Shown piece by piece: positions 10,424 to 21,759 of a stretch of DNA of 64,000 nucleotides (position 1 is the first letter of the stretch; each line of letters begins with the position of its first letter). The notes beneath the pieces are model-generated. The model did not search any database. It had not been told where the DNA came from and saw nothing but the letters and a program-made list of their open reading frames with translations. The position numbers were made by a program, and so were the translations under genes. The DNA is from Ilex aquifolium (Eukaryota; Streptophyta; Magnoliopsida; Aquifoliales; Aquifoliaceae): assembly GCA_951799425.1 (NCBI GenBank), contig OX637394.1, positions 28,680,001 through 28,744,000 of the forward strand. Direction: 5' to 3'.

Positions 10424-11239
10424 ATGAATTCGAGAATACAATATCTCGTGAACGTGGACGTGGACGTGGACATGGACGCGGTTGAACAAAGACTTCAGAC
10501 AGTTGGAGAAGATGGAGTTACTCAAACGAGAGCCGGCATGGACCCGTGCCAATGCTTTGCATGCGGAGAGTATGGGCACTTCAAACATAGATTCCCCTCG
10601 TTTCCCCTAATGACCAAGCAAGCAACCGAGCAAGTACCAGCAAACAAGCCATCTCTACAAAGGCCAGCACAGCAGAGACCTCAGATAGCTCGAGAAGCGG
10701 GAGGCGTACCAAAGAGAATAGGCACGGATGCACGCCGATGTTTTGCCTGTGGAGGTGTTGGGCACTTCATAGATAATTGTCCATTGTTTTCTACCAAGAC
10801 CAACCAAGCAACTGGGCGAGTGAATGCAAATAGACCACCGCTACGACAGCCACTACCACCACAGAGACCGTTACAAACTCAAGCCCCCGGCGGCGCCAAT
10901 CAAGGAAGGGTGTTTGCTTTGACTCAACCGGAGGAAAATGCCTCCAACGTCGTGGTGGCTCTTCTCTACAATTTTTGGGCCCGAATTATATTGGATTCTT
11001 ATGCGACTTATTCTTTTCTACGTACTGTGGACGCTGTGGAATTGGGATTGGGGTCCGAGAAGCTAGAACTTACTATATATCTTAACTTGCCTACGAGAAA
11101 ACAAGGGGATACCAGTAGGGTTTATTTATATGTAATCTTTGACTCTAATTTATATCTAATTGCTAGGGAATCATCATGTCTTGCCATTCTGGATAATACC
11201 ACCTTGTTCCAAAATGTATTATGGTTGGGCAAACTCTAA
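10424..11239 (+). pseudogene. gag nucleocapsid plus protease relic, element B
   Basis: The 271-codon frame has no capsid domain. It contains two CCHC zinc knuckles: the first, CFACGEYGHFKHRF, has lost its last cysteine, and the second, CFACGGVGHFIDNC, is intact. After a proline- and glutamine-rich linker comes a protease start (GRVFALTQPEE) in which the active-site triad region reads LDSYATYSF, where retropepsins need D-S/T-G. The same G-to-Y change is in element C. The frame ends soon after this domain. The ATG chosen gives an unrelated N-terminus, so the real start may be lost. Confidence 0.75.
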
Positions 11240-12420
11240 ATCTTATCTTATGCCTTCACAACCCTAGTTTACACAGGAGATGTGTTTTTTTCTCTTGATT
11301 TCTCATTTGTTCTTGATTCCAAACCTTAAATCTTACCTTGTTTTAACTATATTATGCTTGGGTAACCCCTAATTCTCGTTGTATGCCTTCGAAACCTTAA
11401 TTTTCAAGGAAAAGTGGGTTTTCTCTTGACTCCTTCTCTGTTCTTGAGATCTAAACTTGATATTCATTTGTCATTGAATTCTAACCTTGATATTCAATTG
11501 TCCTTGAGATCAAAACTTGTTATTCATTGGTTATTGAATTCAAACCTTAATCTTCAATGGTTCTTGAGATCAAAACTTGTTATTCATTTGTTATTGAATT
11601 CTAACCTTAATATTCAATTGTTCTTGAGATCTAAGCTTGATAACCTTTTATTCTTGATTTCCAAGCTTAATATTCATTTGCTCTTGATAGTCAAATTTGA
11701 TATTCATTTGATTGATTCTAACTATTGTAATTCATGTATTCTTGATATTCAATAGTTGACATCCTTTGGTTTTTGATTTCAAGACTTGGTTGTTCCTTTG
11801 TTTTTAATTTCCCCAGGCTTGATGATCCATTGGTTCTTGATAGCCAAATTTAATATTCATTTGTTATTGATTCTAACCCTTGTGATTCATTTATTCCTGA
11901 TATGCAATACTTGATATTCATTGGTTCTTGATTTCAAGACTTGACATTCAATTGCTCTTGATTTCAATACTTGATTTCTCCTTGTCCTTGAGTTCAAAAC
12001 TTGGTACTCTTTAGTTCTTGGTTACAAAGCTTGATATGCATCTGTTATTGACTCCAAGACTCGATTGTTACTTTGTTTTTGATTTCAAGCTTTGATTGTT
12101 TCTTATTTTGATTCCAAAGCTTGATATGAGTTTGTTATGGAATTCGAGACTTGATTGTTCCTTTATTTTGGATTCCAAAAAAAAAAAAAAAAAATTTGAG
12201 ATTCGTTTGTTATTCATTTCAAACCTTGCTTGTTCTTTTATTCTTGATTTCCAAAGCTTGATTATTTATTTGCCCATGAATTCAAAACTCTAGTGATTGG
12301 TAGTGACCACTAAAATGGTATTTTCGATGATATTATGTTAATTTTTCTTAAATTATTTCGTAATTTGTACATGGATTTGGAAGCTAAGATGGGAGGACAA
12401 GTCTGGTTAGGTTTCAACTG
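11240..12420 (+). repeat. LTR-intron-like degenerate tandem repeat replacing pol in B
   Basis: About 1.1 kb of roughly 30-bp imperfect repeats, of the type TTCTTGATTTCAAACTTGAT alternating with TTCATTTGTTATTGATTC. The flanks match the LTR intron in order: TATTATGGTTGGGTAA and CCCTAGTTT at the left, then AAAACTCTAGTG, TAAAATGG and TTTTCTTAAATT at the right. The simplest reading is that an LTR-intron segment replaced the reverse transcriptase, RNase H and integrase core and then expanded. A 15-base A run interrupts it near 12180. Confidence 0.7.
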
Positions 12421-12500
12421 TAACCTTTGGTGGATTGTAATTTATATCAGAGTGCGCAGCGAATTAACGGAGTAAGGACTACAATGGGGAAACTACAGAG

Positions 12501-13013
12501 AGGATTCAACTCATCCAGGAGAGGCTACGCACGGCGCAAAGTAGACAGAAGAGCTATGCGGACCACATAAGAAGATCCTTGGAATTAAAAGTGGGAGATT
12601 ATGTGTTTCTCAAAGTGTCACCCAAGAAGGGAGTGTTTAGATTCGGCAAGAAGGGAAAATTAGCGCCAAGATATACCGGGCCATTTGAAGTGATCAAAGT
12701 TGTGGGCAAAGCAGCCTATCAACTTCAGCTACCGGCTCAGTTGTCCGGGGTGCACGACGTGTTCCACGTGTCGATGCTGAGGAAGTGTCAATCGGAAACA
12801 ACGCCGGTCATGGACTTGGAAGATATAGAAATTCAAGATGGAGCGACATATGAAGAACAACCAGTGAAGATTCTCGATGCCAAGGAAAAGGTGCTTCGCA
12901 ATAAAGTCATCAAATTGGTGAAAGTGTTATGGCAACATCATGGAGTGGAAGAAGCTACTTGGCAACCGGAGCTGGAGATGCGAGAGAAGTATCCGTATTT
13001 ATTCGCTACTTGA
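12501..13013 (+). pseudogene. Integrase C-terminus and chromodomain, element B
   Basis: The open frame of 171 codons starts in the integrase tail (IQLIQERLRTAQSRQKSYAD), continues through the GPFEV region (FRFGKKGKLAPRYTGPFEV) and VFHVSML, and ends with a chromodomain-like part (LVKVLWQHHGVEEATW). It has no start codon of its own and no catalytic core. Its intact state in both-LTR-flanked B, next to a damaged copy in C, suggests either recent descent from a coding source or selection. In full elements this part helps to target integration to heterochromatin. Confidence 0.8.
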
Positions 13014-13041
13014 GGTAAGTTTCGAGGACGAAACTTTCTTT

Positions 13042-13054
13042 AAGGGGGGTGGAT
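13042..13054 (+). other. Polypurine tract of element B
   Basis: TAAGGGGGGTGGA lies directly before the 3' LTR. It follows the words TCGAGGACGAAACTTTCTT, characteristic of plant chromoviruses, and primes plus-strand DNA synthesis. Confidence 0.85.
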
Positions 13055-14014
13055 TGTAAACCCCCGCATGTTTATAATTATATAGTAAAGTATTTGTTTA
13101 GTGATTCATATATATAGATAATGATGTAAGAATAAATCATATGGATGGTAATAGTAGGAAAAGAATACTAGAGATGCATGTTGATTTTCTAAGTTAAGTT
13201 CGAAGATGTTTAAACTTGGAAAGGGTGAGTAGACAAAATTCCAAGTACTTTAAGGCCAAAATAAGGTTTCCATTGAATCCGGGAGGTCGAAAAACATTGG
13301 GAGAGGTGATATGACTTGTATAAGAGGTTAGAAAGGATTCCGGAGTTAAAATACGCTTTAGAGTGAAGTTGGGTAAAAAGTATCTTGGACACCTTCTAGT
13401 ATTTTGGCCATATATTTTTATTCTTATGTCCAATTGATCTGAAATTTTTACAGTAGATATTAGACATCTAGGGCTACAAAAGTGTCTCTAATGAAAAATT
13501 TTCAATTCGACCTCTAAATGGGTCAAAAATGCGCTAGAAGTTTCAGCAGGCAAGTACCTTCCGGAAGGTCGACAAAAACCTTCCGGAAGGTTAGTGTAAA
13601 CAGTAACGTAAACAGTAATTTTTTTTCCAGAAGGAAAAACCTTCCGGAAGGTCTATAAAACCTTCCGGAAGGTCGATGAGAAAAACCTTCCAGTGAGCAA
13701 AACCTTCCGGAAGAACGACAAAAACCTTCCGGAAGGTTAGTGTAAAAATCCAAAAATTTCTGTTTCGCGAATGCCGGCTCTTCCTACACTATAAATACCC
13801 AATGTCTTCCCTTAGCCTTCATTACACACCTTAAAACCCTAGAAAACATTAGAGATAAAGAGGGGAAGAGAAAAAAACACAAGATCCAAGGGTGAAAAAC
13901 AAGGAATTCAAGGGTGATTCAAGATCCAATCTTCATCTTCTTCACACTAAACCTAGGTTTTCAAGAACATTGAGGTAGGGGTTTTCTCTCACTCTTGTTC
14001 ATTGAGGCTAGGGC

Positions 14015-14049
<35 letters not shown>

Positions 14050-15640
14050 ATATGTATCTTTTGACTTAAAATCCTAGGTGTATGTTAGGAAACCTTTTCA
14101 TTCTTGATGTCTATGCAAATATTATCATGTTTTAAACAATGTTATGGTTGGGTAACTACTAAATCTCTTGTTTTTACTCTCAATCCTAGTTTTTGAGAAA
14201 TATGGATTTTTCTCTCTATATTCCCTCAATCTTGGTTTTAAAAACTCTAGTGCTTGGTGTTGGGAATTAAAATGATATTGTGAATGATCTCTCGTATATG
14301 TTTTCTTAAATTGCTCTATCGAAATATCACTTGTGAGAATTGCGGATTTGGGGAAATTGTGATGAATTGGGGGATTTGTGGAATTGTTTGTTATTTGAGA
14401 AAATTGTTGGTATGGTATTTCTTGTATGGTGTTTGGATGAGCATGAGTGAGAGGTTCCTTATAAGGATGCTCACCCCTTCCCAAGAGGTTCCTTGTAAGG
14501 ATGCTTGGGAAGCCATGAAGTGAATTGTGAGAGGTTCCTTGTAAGGATGCTCACCCCTTCCCAAGAGGTTCCTTGTAAGGATGCTCGGGAAGCCATGAAG
14601 TGAATTGTGAGAGGTTCCTTGTAAGGATGCTCACCCCTTCCCAAGAGGTTCCTTGTAAGGATGCTTGGGAAGCCATGAAGTGAATTGTGAGAGGTTCCTT
14701 GTAAGGATGCTCACCCCCTTCCCAAGAGGTTCCTTGTAAGGATGCTTGGGAAGCCATGAAATGATTTGTGAGAGGTTCCTTGTAAGGATGCTCACCCATT
14801 CTCAAGAGGTTCCTTGTAAGGATGCTTGAGAATCAAAGATGACCTAAACTGGGGGGTGGAGGTTACCCTAAAGTATGCCACCCACCGAAAGAATTGTTGG
14901 AAATTGTGAATGGAGGACTGGATTATATTTGGAAATGGTTTGATAAATGTATAGTGGTTTATTTTACTCATTCAATTACCGTTGTTCCGTAAACTTGAGA
15001 TCTATTGAAAATGTCCTGCTTTTCCTTCAAAAGTTATGTATAATATTTGTGAAATGAGACCGACCGTTTTAAATGCTTTTCTAAACCTTGTATGGGTTTG
15101 AGAGAATTGTTCTACAGAGCTTTGTGCTCACCCCCTACCGCTAACATTTTTCAGATTACCTACAAGAGGAGGACGTAGGGGTTGAGGAGCCCGCTACTTG
15201 GGAGACTCCCCTGGACGGGAGTGTGGATCTCGAGGTGGACGTCTAGAGCGACACTTTCTTTTGTTCTAGACTAGGATATTCATTTTGAACCTTGTAAAGT
15301 CTAGTTTCCTTTTGTTATTTCCGCTGCGCTACATTATTTGATTTTGGGAATGTAAAGGTCATTGCTTAGCCTATCTCTTTTGGGATAATGTTAAGGATAG
15401 TATAGATGGTAAATAGAAATGTTATTGTTATTGGATGGTTAAATGGACCCTGTGTGGTCAAGTTAATAGAATTGCACAGGTTGTGATTTTTGGGTGGAGC
15501 TTCCTGTACAAAGGAGACTCTGCCCAAATTTTGTTAAAAATTTAGAATGTTTCTTCTTTGATGGTTATACATTTTAGTGCTCTCATGATATGAATGTTTT
15601 AGAATGTAATGCCGTCCAGGGGGTGTTTTGGGGCGTTACA
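13055..15640 (+). repeat. 3' LTR of element B
   Basis: Near-identical to the 5' LTR, with the palindrome array at 13556-13739, TATA box at 13790-13797, minisatellite at 14449-14836 and the second-exon frame near 15155-15246. Differences seen by eye include a shorter AT tract near 14020, one restored palindrome, and scattered transitions. Most differences are C/T or G/A. Confidence 0.95.
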
Positions 15641-15645
15641 AGAGA

Positions 15646-16987
15646 GCCTCCATAGGGTTTTTCGGAAGTTAGAGAGAGTTGGGTCTCAAGGGGTTTAGGT
15701 AATGGAATGATTTTCTATCGATAGAGACCCTTTTTGTTTTTTTTTGGATTGAACAGAAACCTACCGGTAGGAAGCAACTTTCGACCCACTGATAGTTGAG
15801 CTCAGAATTTCTAAAGTTTTTCTATTTTTCCTAGAATTAATTAAAGACAAAACTAATTAACTCTAACCTAAAACTCAAAATTTACCCAATTGAAGCCTTA
15901 ATAACATTCCAATGTGTGCCATAAATTCTCAAGTATATGCAATGAAATTTATGATACAACATAACACATACAATGCTAATGAATTTAAAGCATAATAAAC
16001 AATCTAATGAAATGAAAAATTAAATGTAAAATTAGAAATACAAAACCATTTTTGTAGGTAACATGAATGCATTTAGCCTTTAAACCCATAGGTTTCCCCT
16101 AATGGACGAGTGTTGTCTCGTGAAGGTTTCTAGCGAAGATACTTACAAACTTCAATTTTTGTCTATCCGGCTTTCAAATTAATGTTTCTTAATTACCATG
16201 AAATCAATGATATACCATATCTACCCAAACTAATTAACACAAGGTTTTTCTAAGAACTTCAAGGCTATGCAAGAATATTCACCATCATGCTAGTACTCAA
16301 AGCCTGTGTGTGTGTGATATGATCATGCAACTCAAGAGATTCATCAATCCAGATTCATATTCCTATTAGCTATCCAAAGTTAGTTTCAATGCCAAAACTC
16401 ACCAAGGTTTTCACAATCAGAAAATAAATTCTCTGATTATCATGACTGTTCCACTCATACGTATGTGTGAGGATCGAATTTATGTAATCAAGACAAATTT
16501 TTACTCACATATTTCTCAAAAATTGAAGTGCTTAAGTTAAATGGAATGACCTTGGCATACCTCATGAAGGGAATATTAAAAGACATATAAGTAATATATT
16601 TAGTATATCTCATAGACATTAAAGCTTCCATACTCGACCATACCTTCTAAAATCAAATAGGACTTGACCCGGTTGTAATGAGGCATTGGGTTAAGGTTTA
16701 AGGAACAATGAATTTAAGGATTCAAAGCGGGTTATCCCATATAAAATTTTCATATTCAACATACACTGAACCCTTCTTTTTATATATCTTATAAGCTCAT
16801 ATCGCTCATTCCTCTTTCACAAGCCTTTGGCTTTTTCATTTTTCAACATTCGTTTCACAATTCCATCTCATTTTTCAGAACTTTTACTTATTTCATTTTT
16901 CATCATCTTTCTTTTTCATTTATTATTGATTGAACATTTCACCTCAACTGCCTACCAATATCAAATAAACACATGTCTAGGGATAAC
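15646..16987 (-). mobile_element. Internal segment of Athila-like element J
   Basis: AT-rich element J sequence without a sustained ORF. It includes a promoter-like module (palindromes at 15715-15790 and TTTTCCTAGAATTAATT) resembling the one of element I at 50368-50560. It also holds a conserved block at 16080-16160 (AAACCCATAGG, TGTCTCGTGAAGGTTTC) matching element I at 44425-44480. In I that block lies next to the 3' LTR, so the order of modules differs between the two elements. Confidence 0.5.
15715..15790. repeat. CTATCGATAG / CTACCGGTAG palindromes upstream of ORF, element J
   Basis: Two perfect 10-bp palindromes, CTATCGATAG at 15715-15724 and CTACCGGTAG at about 15761-15770, with a decayed third. 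They are of the same type as the array in LTR J at 1751-1975. On the element strand they lie upstream of the ORF that resumes at 7446 once element B is removed. Confidence 0.7.
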
Positions 16988-17127
16988 TGTAAACCCCATA
17001 TGTAATAGAAATTTTACCAACTATGTTTGATATAAAAATGTATGTTGTATAAATTTGAGTTGGTTTTGGAAGGGTTTGAAATGGATTAGAAATGAAAAAC
17101 AGGTGAAAAAGGCAAATCTGGACAAAC

Positions 17128-17152
17128 CGTACCGGTACAGCGTACCGGTACA
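17128..17152. repeat. GTACCGGTAC palindrome pair in LTR D
   Basis: The 13-bp unit CGTACCGGTACAG occurs twice in direct contact. It ends 51 bp before TATAAAA at 17203-17209. This is the smallest complete array in the window and the same palindrome type as in F2 and F3. Confidence 0.9.
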
Positions 17153-17202
17153 GTCGGTAAAAATCAGAAATTTTAAACAGTAAAAGTCGGGATTTGGCTG
17201 AG

Positions 17203-17209
17203 TATAAAA
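17203..17209 (+). promoter_or_regulatory. TATA box of LTR D
   Basis: GAGTATAAAACAC lies 51 bp after the palindrome pair and before a CT-rich leader with TCTTAGAATCC. Its spacing matches A and B. Confidence 0.7.
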
Positions 17210-18393
17210 CACATTTTCATCCTATTTTCTTCTATTCTTTCACACCACTCTCACCCCAAATCTCTTAGAATCCTAAGAGAAGATAAAAGGAGAAAGAAAA
17301 GGGAGGAAGAAGGTCTCTAAGGTTTAGGTCTTTGCTTGGAACTCTTGATCTAAGGTAGGGGTTTCTTCTCATTCTTGTTCATTGAGGCTAGGGCTTATAT
17401 ATGTATATGTTTTGACTCTAAATCTTAAATATATATTATGAAATCCTTGTTTCTTGATACTTTTACAAATATTACCATGTTTTGAACAAAACTATGGTTG
17501 GATAGCCATGAAATCTCTTTTTCTTGTCTCAAAACCCTAGTTCTCAAGAGAAATGGATTTTTCTCTTGATTTTTCCTTTGTTCTTGATTTCAAAACTCTA
17601 GTGCTTTGTATTGAACAACAAAATGTTATTTTGATGATCTCTTGCATATTTTCTTAAATTGTCGATTGTATTTGAATGTGGAAATTTGGGGATTTATTGA
17701 TTTAATTGTGATTTGAGAAATTGTTGGGTATTGTATCTCTTGTGGATGTTTGGATGACCATGGGTGGCCGTTGACCGGATATCGTAGAGTGAGTTAGATG
17801 CGTTTCTTACTCCGTGTGAGTTTGAAGGTTCCCTATCACTCGTAGTGGGGTTGGTGCCTTGCGAGGACCAAACCTGTAACACCCCGCATTTTTCTTTTAT
17901 ATATGTATATAGATATATAGTAAATAATTGTTGTAAAAAAAATGTGGATATGTGTAATGATGTAAGAATGAACTATATAGATTGTAATAGTAAGAGAAAT
18001 GCTAGAGATGCATATTGATTGAGAAGTTTGAGTTTCCAAGACATTTAAACTTGGAAAGGGTGATTAGATGAATTTCTAAATATTTTTAGGTCAAAATAAG
18101 GTGTCCATTGAATCCGGAAGGTCGAACAACCTTGGGAGAGGTAATATTAGGTGTATTGGAAGTTAGGAAGTATTCCGGAGTGAAAACACACTTAGAGAAA
18201 ATTTGGGTAAAAAGGAGTTGGGACACCTTCTAGTATTTAGGTCATAACCTTTTATTGTGATATCCAATGGATCTGAAATTTGGACAGTAGATAGTAGACA
18301 TCCAGGGAAACAAAAGTGTATTTCACGAAAATTTTCCAAATCGGCTTCTAAATAGGTAAAAATTGATCTGGAAGTTGTGGGTATACTGTCACC

Positions 18394-18494
18394 CGCGTCC
18401 GGACGGGAATAGACACGCGTCCGGACGCGTATGGCAGAAACTTGGATGCAAAAACACGCGTCCGGACAGCACAAAACACGCGTCCGGACGCGCC
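18394..18494. repeat. GCGTCCGGACGC palindrome array, 5' LTR of C
   Basis: Four copies of CGCGTCCGGACG-type words; one is a perfect 16-bp palindrome, ACGCGTCCGGACGCGT, at 18415-18430. The 3' LTR copy at 24141-24242 has two mutated palindromes (AAGCGTCCGAACGCG). The array is much richer in G+C than its surroundings. Confidence 0.95.
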
Positions 18495-20200
18495 AACCCG
18501 AGGGCTTCACGACTCAGACTTGTTTTGGGTGTTTCCTTCCATTTTCATCCCATTTCATCTATACTAACAATAGAGAGAATCTTAGAGAGGAAGAAGGAAG
18601 GGGAGAAACAAGAGATTGAGGTGGTGATTCAAGTTGGAAAAGGATCAATTCTTCTAGTTCTTCACACAAAAATTAAGGAGCAAGGTAGGGGGTTCTTCTC
18701 AAATTCTTTCATTGAGGCTTAGGGTATTATATATGTATGTTTTCAATATTCTTTGTAGTTATATGATAAATAGCTATGAATTCTTGCTTACTTGGTTATT
18801 GAAACATAGTTTTGAAGAAAATACATGTTTGGGTTCAAGAAAACTTGTTCTTGAATTTCCAAAATCTTAGTTTTGGTTAAATACATATTTGGGTTATGAA
18901 AAATACATGAATTCTTGATTTCTAAATTGCTTATTGTTGAGTAAATCATGTTTTCATCTAATCCATATTCTTGTTCCAAGAAATTATGTTTTGTTTGGCA
19001 AAACCCTAGAATTTTGATATCAAGATTTTGAAGGTTTTATTGATATGATTTCTTGCATATCTTAATTCCTTATTATTATAGTCTATTGAGAAGGGTACAA
19101 TTGTGTTTGCTATGGGTTCATTGTTTCTTGGTTCTCTTGCAATTGTTAACATGTTTTACACAAAGTTAGGGTTGTATACCCATGAAATCCCTCTTTTGTT
19201 TGAAAAATCCTAGTTGTCAAGAGTGATGGGTTTTCCTCTTGAACTCTTCCTTTATTCTTGATTTCAAAACTTTAGTGTTTCATATTGAACAACAAAATGG
19301 TATTTATGATGATCTCTTGTACATTTTCTTATATTGCTCTTTGTACAACTACTTGATAATATTGGGGGTTTATGGAATTGTTTGAAATTGAGGAAATTGT
19401 GGATTTTGTATTTATTTGGAATTGTTGGTGAATTGAGAATATTTTGGTTTCCTCATTTGTATGGTTGTTGTGATGGACTTGGATTGCCTTTGAGAGATAC
19501 CGTAGAGTGTTAGAGGTTAGTCTATCCCAATGGGGGGAGATGGTTTCCTAACATTTGTAGTGGGTTGTCATGTGGTAATGCGACCACTATCGTTCACTGG
19601 AGTTCGATCAAGGGATGATATACTTTTCCTGGGAAGGGACTCGTCACTGCCATTGGGATGGTAGACGCCCTTTCCTAAAGAGTTTGTGATTGTGATTGTG
19701 ATTGGTGGACTAGATATAATCGTTGGGTAGATTCATGAGAAGCAATCAACATACATGGTACGGGGATGAACCAATATAAATGGGATGATGGATTGGACCG
19801 CCTTGGCCGGTGCATTGGTATGAGACAATGCATCGGAAGGCGCCCTTCCTAAATGACTTAAAGTTGGAAATGGTCATTGTTCATTCTACCATAGACGGTT
19901 TCTACAAGAGTCTTGGGGAAGTATGGGATTCCGCGAGAACTTGTGGAAACAGTGTATGGTGGATTGGATTATATTCGGATATGGTTTGTTAACTGTATTG
20001 TGGTTCCACTTAATCATTCAATTACTGTTGTTCCTTAAACTTGAGATCTATTTAAATGTCCTGGTTTTACTTCAAATATTATATATGCTAATTGTGAAAT
20101 GAGACCTACCGTTTTATATAATTTTCTAAACCTTGTTTGGGTTTGGGAGGATTTTTCTACAGAGCTTCGTGCTCACCCCCTACAGTTGAACATTTTTCAG

Positions 20201-20292
20201 ATTTGGTGCCAGAGGAGGAGCTCGGTGCTAATGAGCCGGGCTATGGAGAGGCTTCACTAGAGGAATACTTGGATCCTGAGTGGGACATCTAG
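20201..20292 (+). other. 92-nt second-exon reading frame, element C
   Basis: Encodes DLVPEEELGANEP, a diverged middle that lacks the tryptophan (GYGEA), LDPEWDI and a TAG stop, after acceptor CATTTTTCAG. Joined to exon 1 ending at 18684 it stays in frame with an upstream open stretch, again without ATG in the leader. Confidence 0.5.
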
Positions 20293-20559
20293 AGATGTAG
20301 CTTACTTTTGTTCTAGACTAGGATATTCATTTTGAACCTTGTGAAGTCTAGTTTTCTTTTGTTATTTCCGATGCGCTACATTAGTTGATTTTTGAAATGT
20401 AAAGGCCAAAGATGGAATATTCTTTTGGAATAATGATGTAAGTGTTATGAATGATTTTTATGAAGTCTTATTTATGAAGGGTTTATTTTAGTGCTCTCAT
20501 GATATGAATGGTTTTAGAATGTAATGTCGTCCAGGGTGTGTTTTGGGGTGTTACAAAGT

Positions 20560-20571
20560 TGGTATCAGAGC
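20560..20571 (+). other. Primer-binding site of element C
   Basis: TGGTATCAGAGC begins five bases after the 5' LTR end, as in element B, and matches initiator methionine tRNA. Confidence 0.9.
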
Positions 20572-20745
20572 TTAGGCTTTAGGTCTTACATGAGAGCTGT
20601 AGGTTATGGATTACCACTAGAGCATTAGGACTAAGTTGGATAAAAGGGTTTGAGTTAGATTTCACACCCGTCTTGTGTTATAGACTAAAGTGATACTTAG
20701 GATGTCTTGCACATCGAGGAACTAAATTGTGAATTGATGTGCAGG

Positions 20746-21759
20746 ATGGAGGGTGGAAGTGGACGTGGACGGGGATGTGGTGGCCAAGCAAATCCACCAC
20801 CACCATCACCTCCCGATACCATGGATGTCATTTATCAATGCATAAGGGAGCTAACTACTCTGGTACAACACCAGAATAGAATCAACAACCAACAACAACA
20901 GAACTTAGCAAGGGGAGGCCCGATCAAGACTGGTGCTAGCAGCAGTGGAGTGACACCAAGGGCAGCTCCGTACGGCCGACCTGACCAAGTTTCAGGGCCA
21001 CGAAATCCAGTGGTTCAAGGAGCTAGGGCTGCTCGAAATCGAATAGCCACTGACCCACGTCACTGTTTCGCATGTGGCGGTTCCGGGCACTTCAAACATA
21101 GATGCCCCTCGTTTCCCCCAAGGACCAAACAAGCAACCGAGCAAGTACCAGCAAACAAGTCACCTCTACAAAGGCCAGCACAGCAGAGACCTCAGATAGC
21201 TCGAGGAGCGGGAGGCGTACCAGAGAGAGTAGGCACGGATGCACGCCGGTGCTTTGCCTGTGGAGGTGTAGGGCACTTCAAAGATAATTGTCAATTGCTT
21301 TCCACCAAGACCAACCAAGCAACTGGGCGAGTGAATGCAAACAGGCCACCGCTACGACAACCATTACCACCACAGAGACCATTACAAGCTCATGCCCCCG
21401 GCGGCGCCAATCAAGGAAGGGTTTTTGCTTTGACTCAACCGGAGGAAGATGCCTCCAATGCCGTGGTGGAAGGTATTGCTCTTCTCTACAATTTTTGGGC
21501 CCGAATTATATTGGATTCCTATGCGACTTATTCTTTTCTATGTACTGTGTACGCTGTGGAATTGGGATTGGGTTTCGAGGAAATAGAACTTATTGTATAT
21601 GTTAACTTGCCTACGGGAAAACAAGGGGATACCAGTAGGGTTTATTTATATGTAATTTTTGACTCTAATTTATATCTACTTGCTAGGGAATCATCATGTC
21701 TTGCCATTCTGGATAATACTACCTTGTTCCAAAATATATTATGGTTGGGTAAACCCTAA
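20746..21759 (+). pseudogene. gag nucleocapsid plus protease relic, element C
   Basis: I prefer the ATG at 20746 (MEGGSGRGRG) over one 39 bases upstream, because a Gly/Arg-rich start is common in plant chromovirus gag. A proline run, a short coiled segment (CIRELTTLVQHQNR) and Gln-rich residues follow, then two intact CCHC knuckles, CFACGGSGHFKHRC and CFACGGVGHFKDNC. The capsid domain expected between the start and the knuckles is missing. The protease segment has LDSYATYSF in place of D-S-G and ends at LWLGKP. The frame of 338 codons is uninterrupted, so an RNA-binding product could still be made. Confidence 0.75.

Larger units (their letters stand above)
7546..15640 (+). mobile_element. Complete non-autonomous chromovirus-type element B
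   Basis: Two LTRs, 7546-10135 and 13055-15640, flank a 2.9-kb interior, with a perfect duplication AGAGA at 7541-7545 and 15641-15645. The interior has a TGGTATCAGAGC primer-binding site, a gag/protease relic, a repeat block in place of most of pol, an integrase tail with chromodomain, and a polypurine tract. By eye the LTRs differ at about a dozen bases plus AT-tract length, roughly 0.5 percent, so it is one of the youngest insertions here. It must rely on reverse transcriptase and integrase supplied by another element. Confidence 0.95.
17875..20555 (+). repeat. 5' LTR of element C
   Basis: Begins TGTAACACCCCGCATTTTTC and ends GGGGTGTTACA. It carries the CGTCCGGACG array, a leader without a clear TATA box (CATCTATAC near 18555 is the nearest match), a donor at 18685 (CAAG|GTAGGG), an acceptor ending at 20200 and the 92-nt frame. 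The frame before the donor is open back through ERKKEGEKQE, resembling the upstream frame of A (ERRKERE). Confidence 0.95.

Noticed and set aside
17836..18039. Ile/Tyr/Ser-rich minus-strand ORFs at LTR starts (also 2650-2871)
   Set aside because: Antisense of AT-rich LTR ends, repeated in every copy, no family.
18363..18722. 119-codon ORF over the C palindromes as a protein gene
   Set aside because: It starts upstream of the likely transcription start and reads through the array. Only its last part, before the donor, is of interest.
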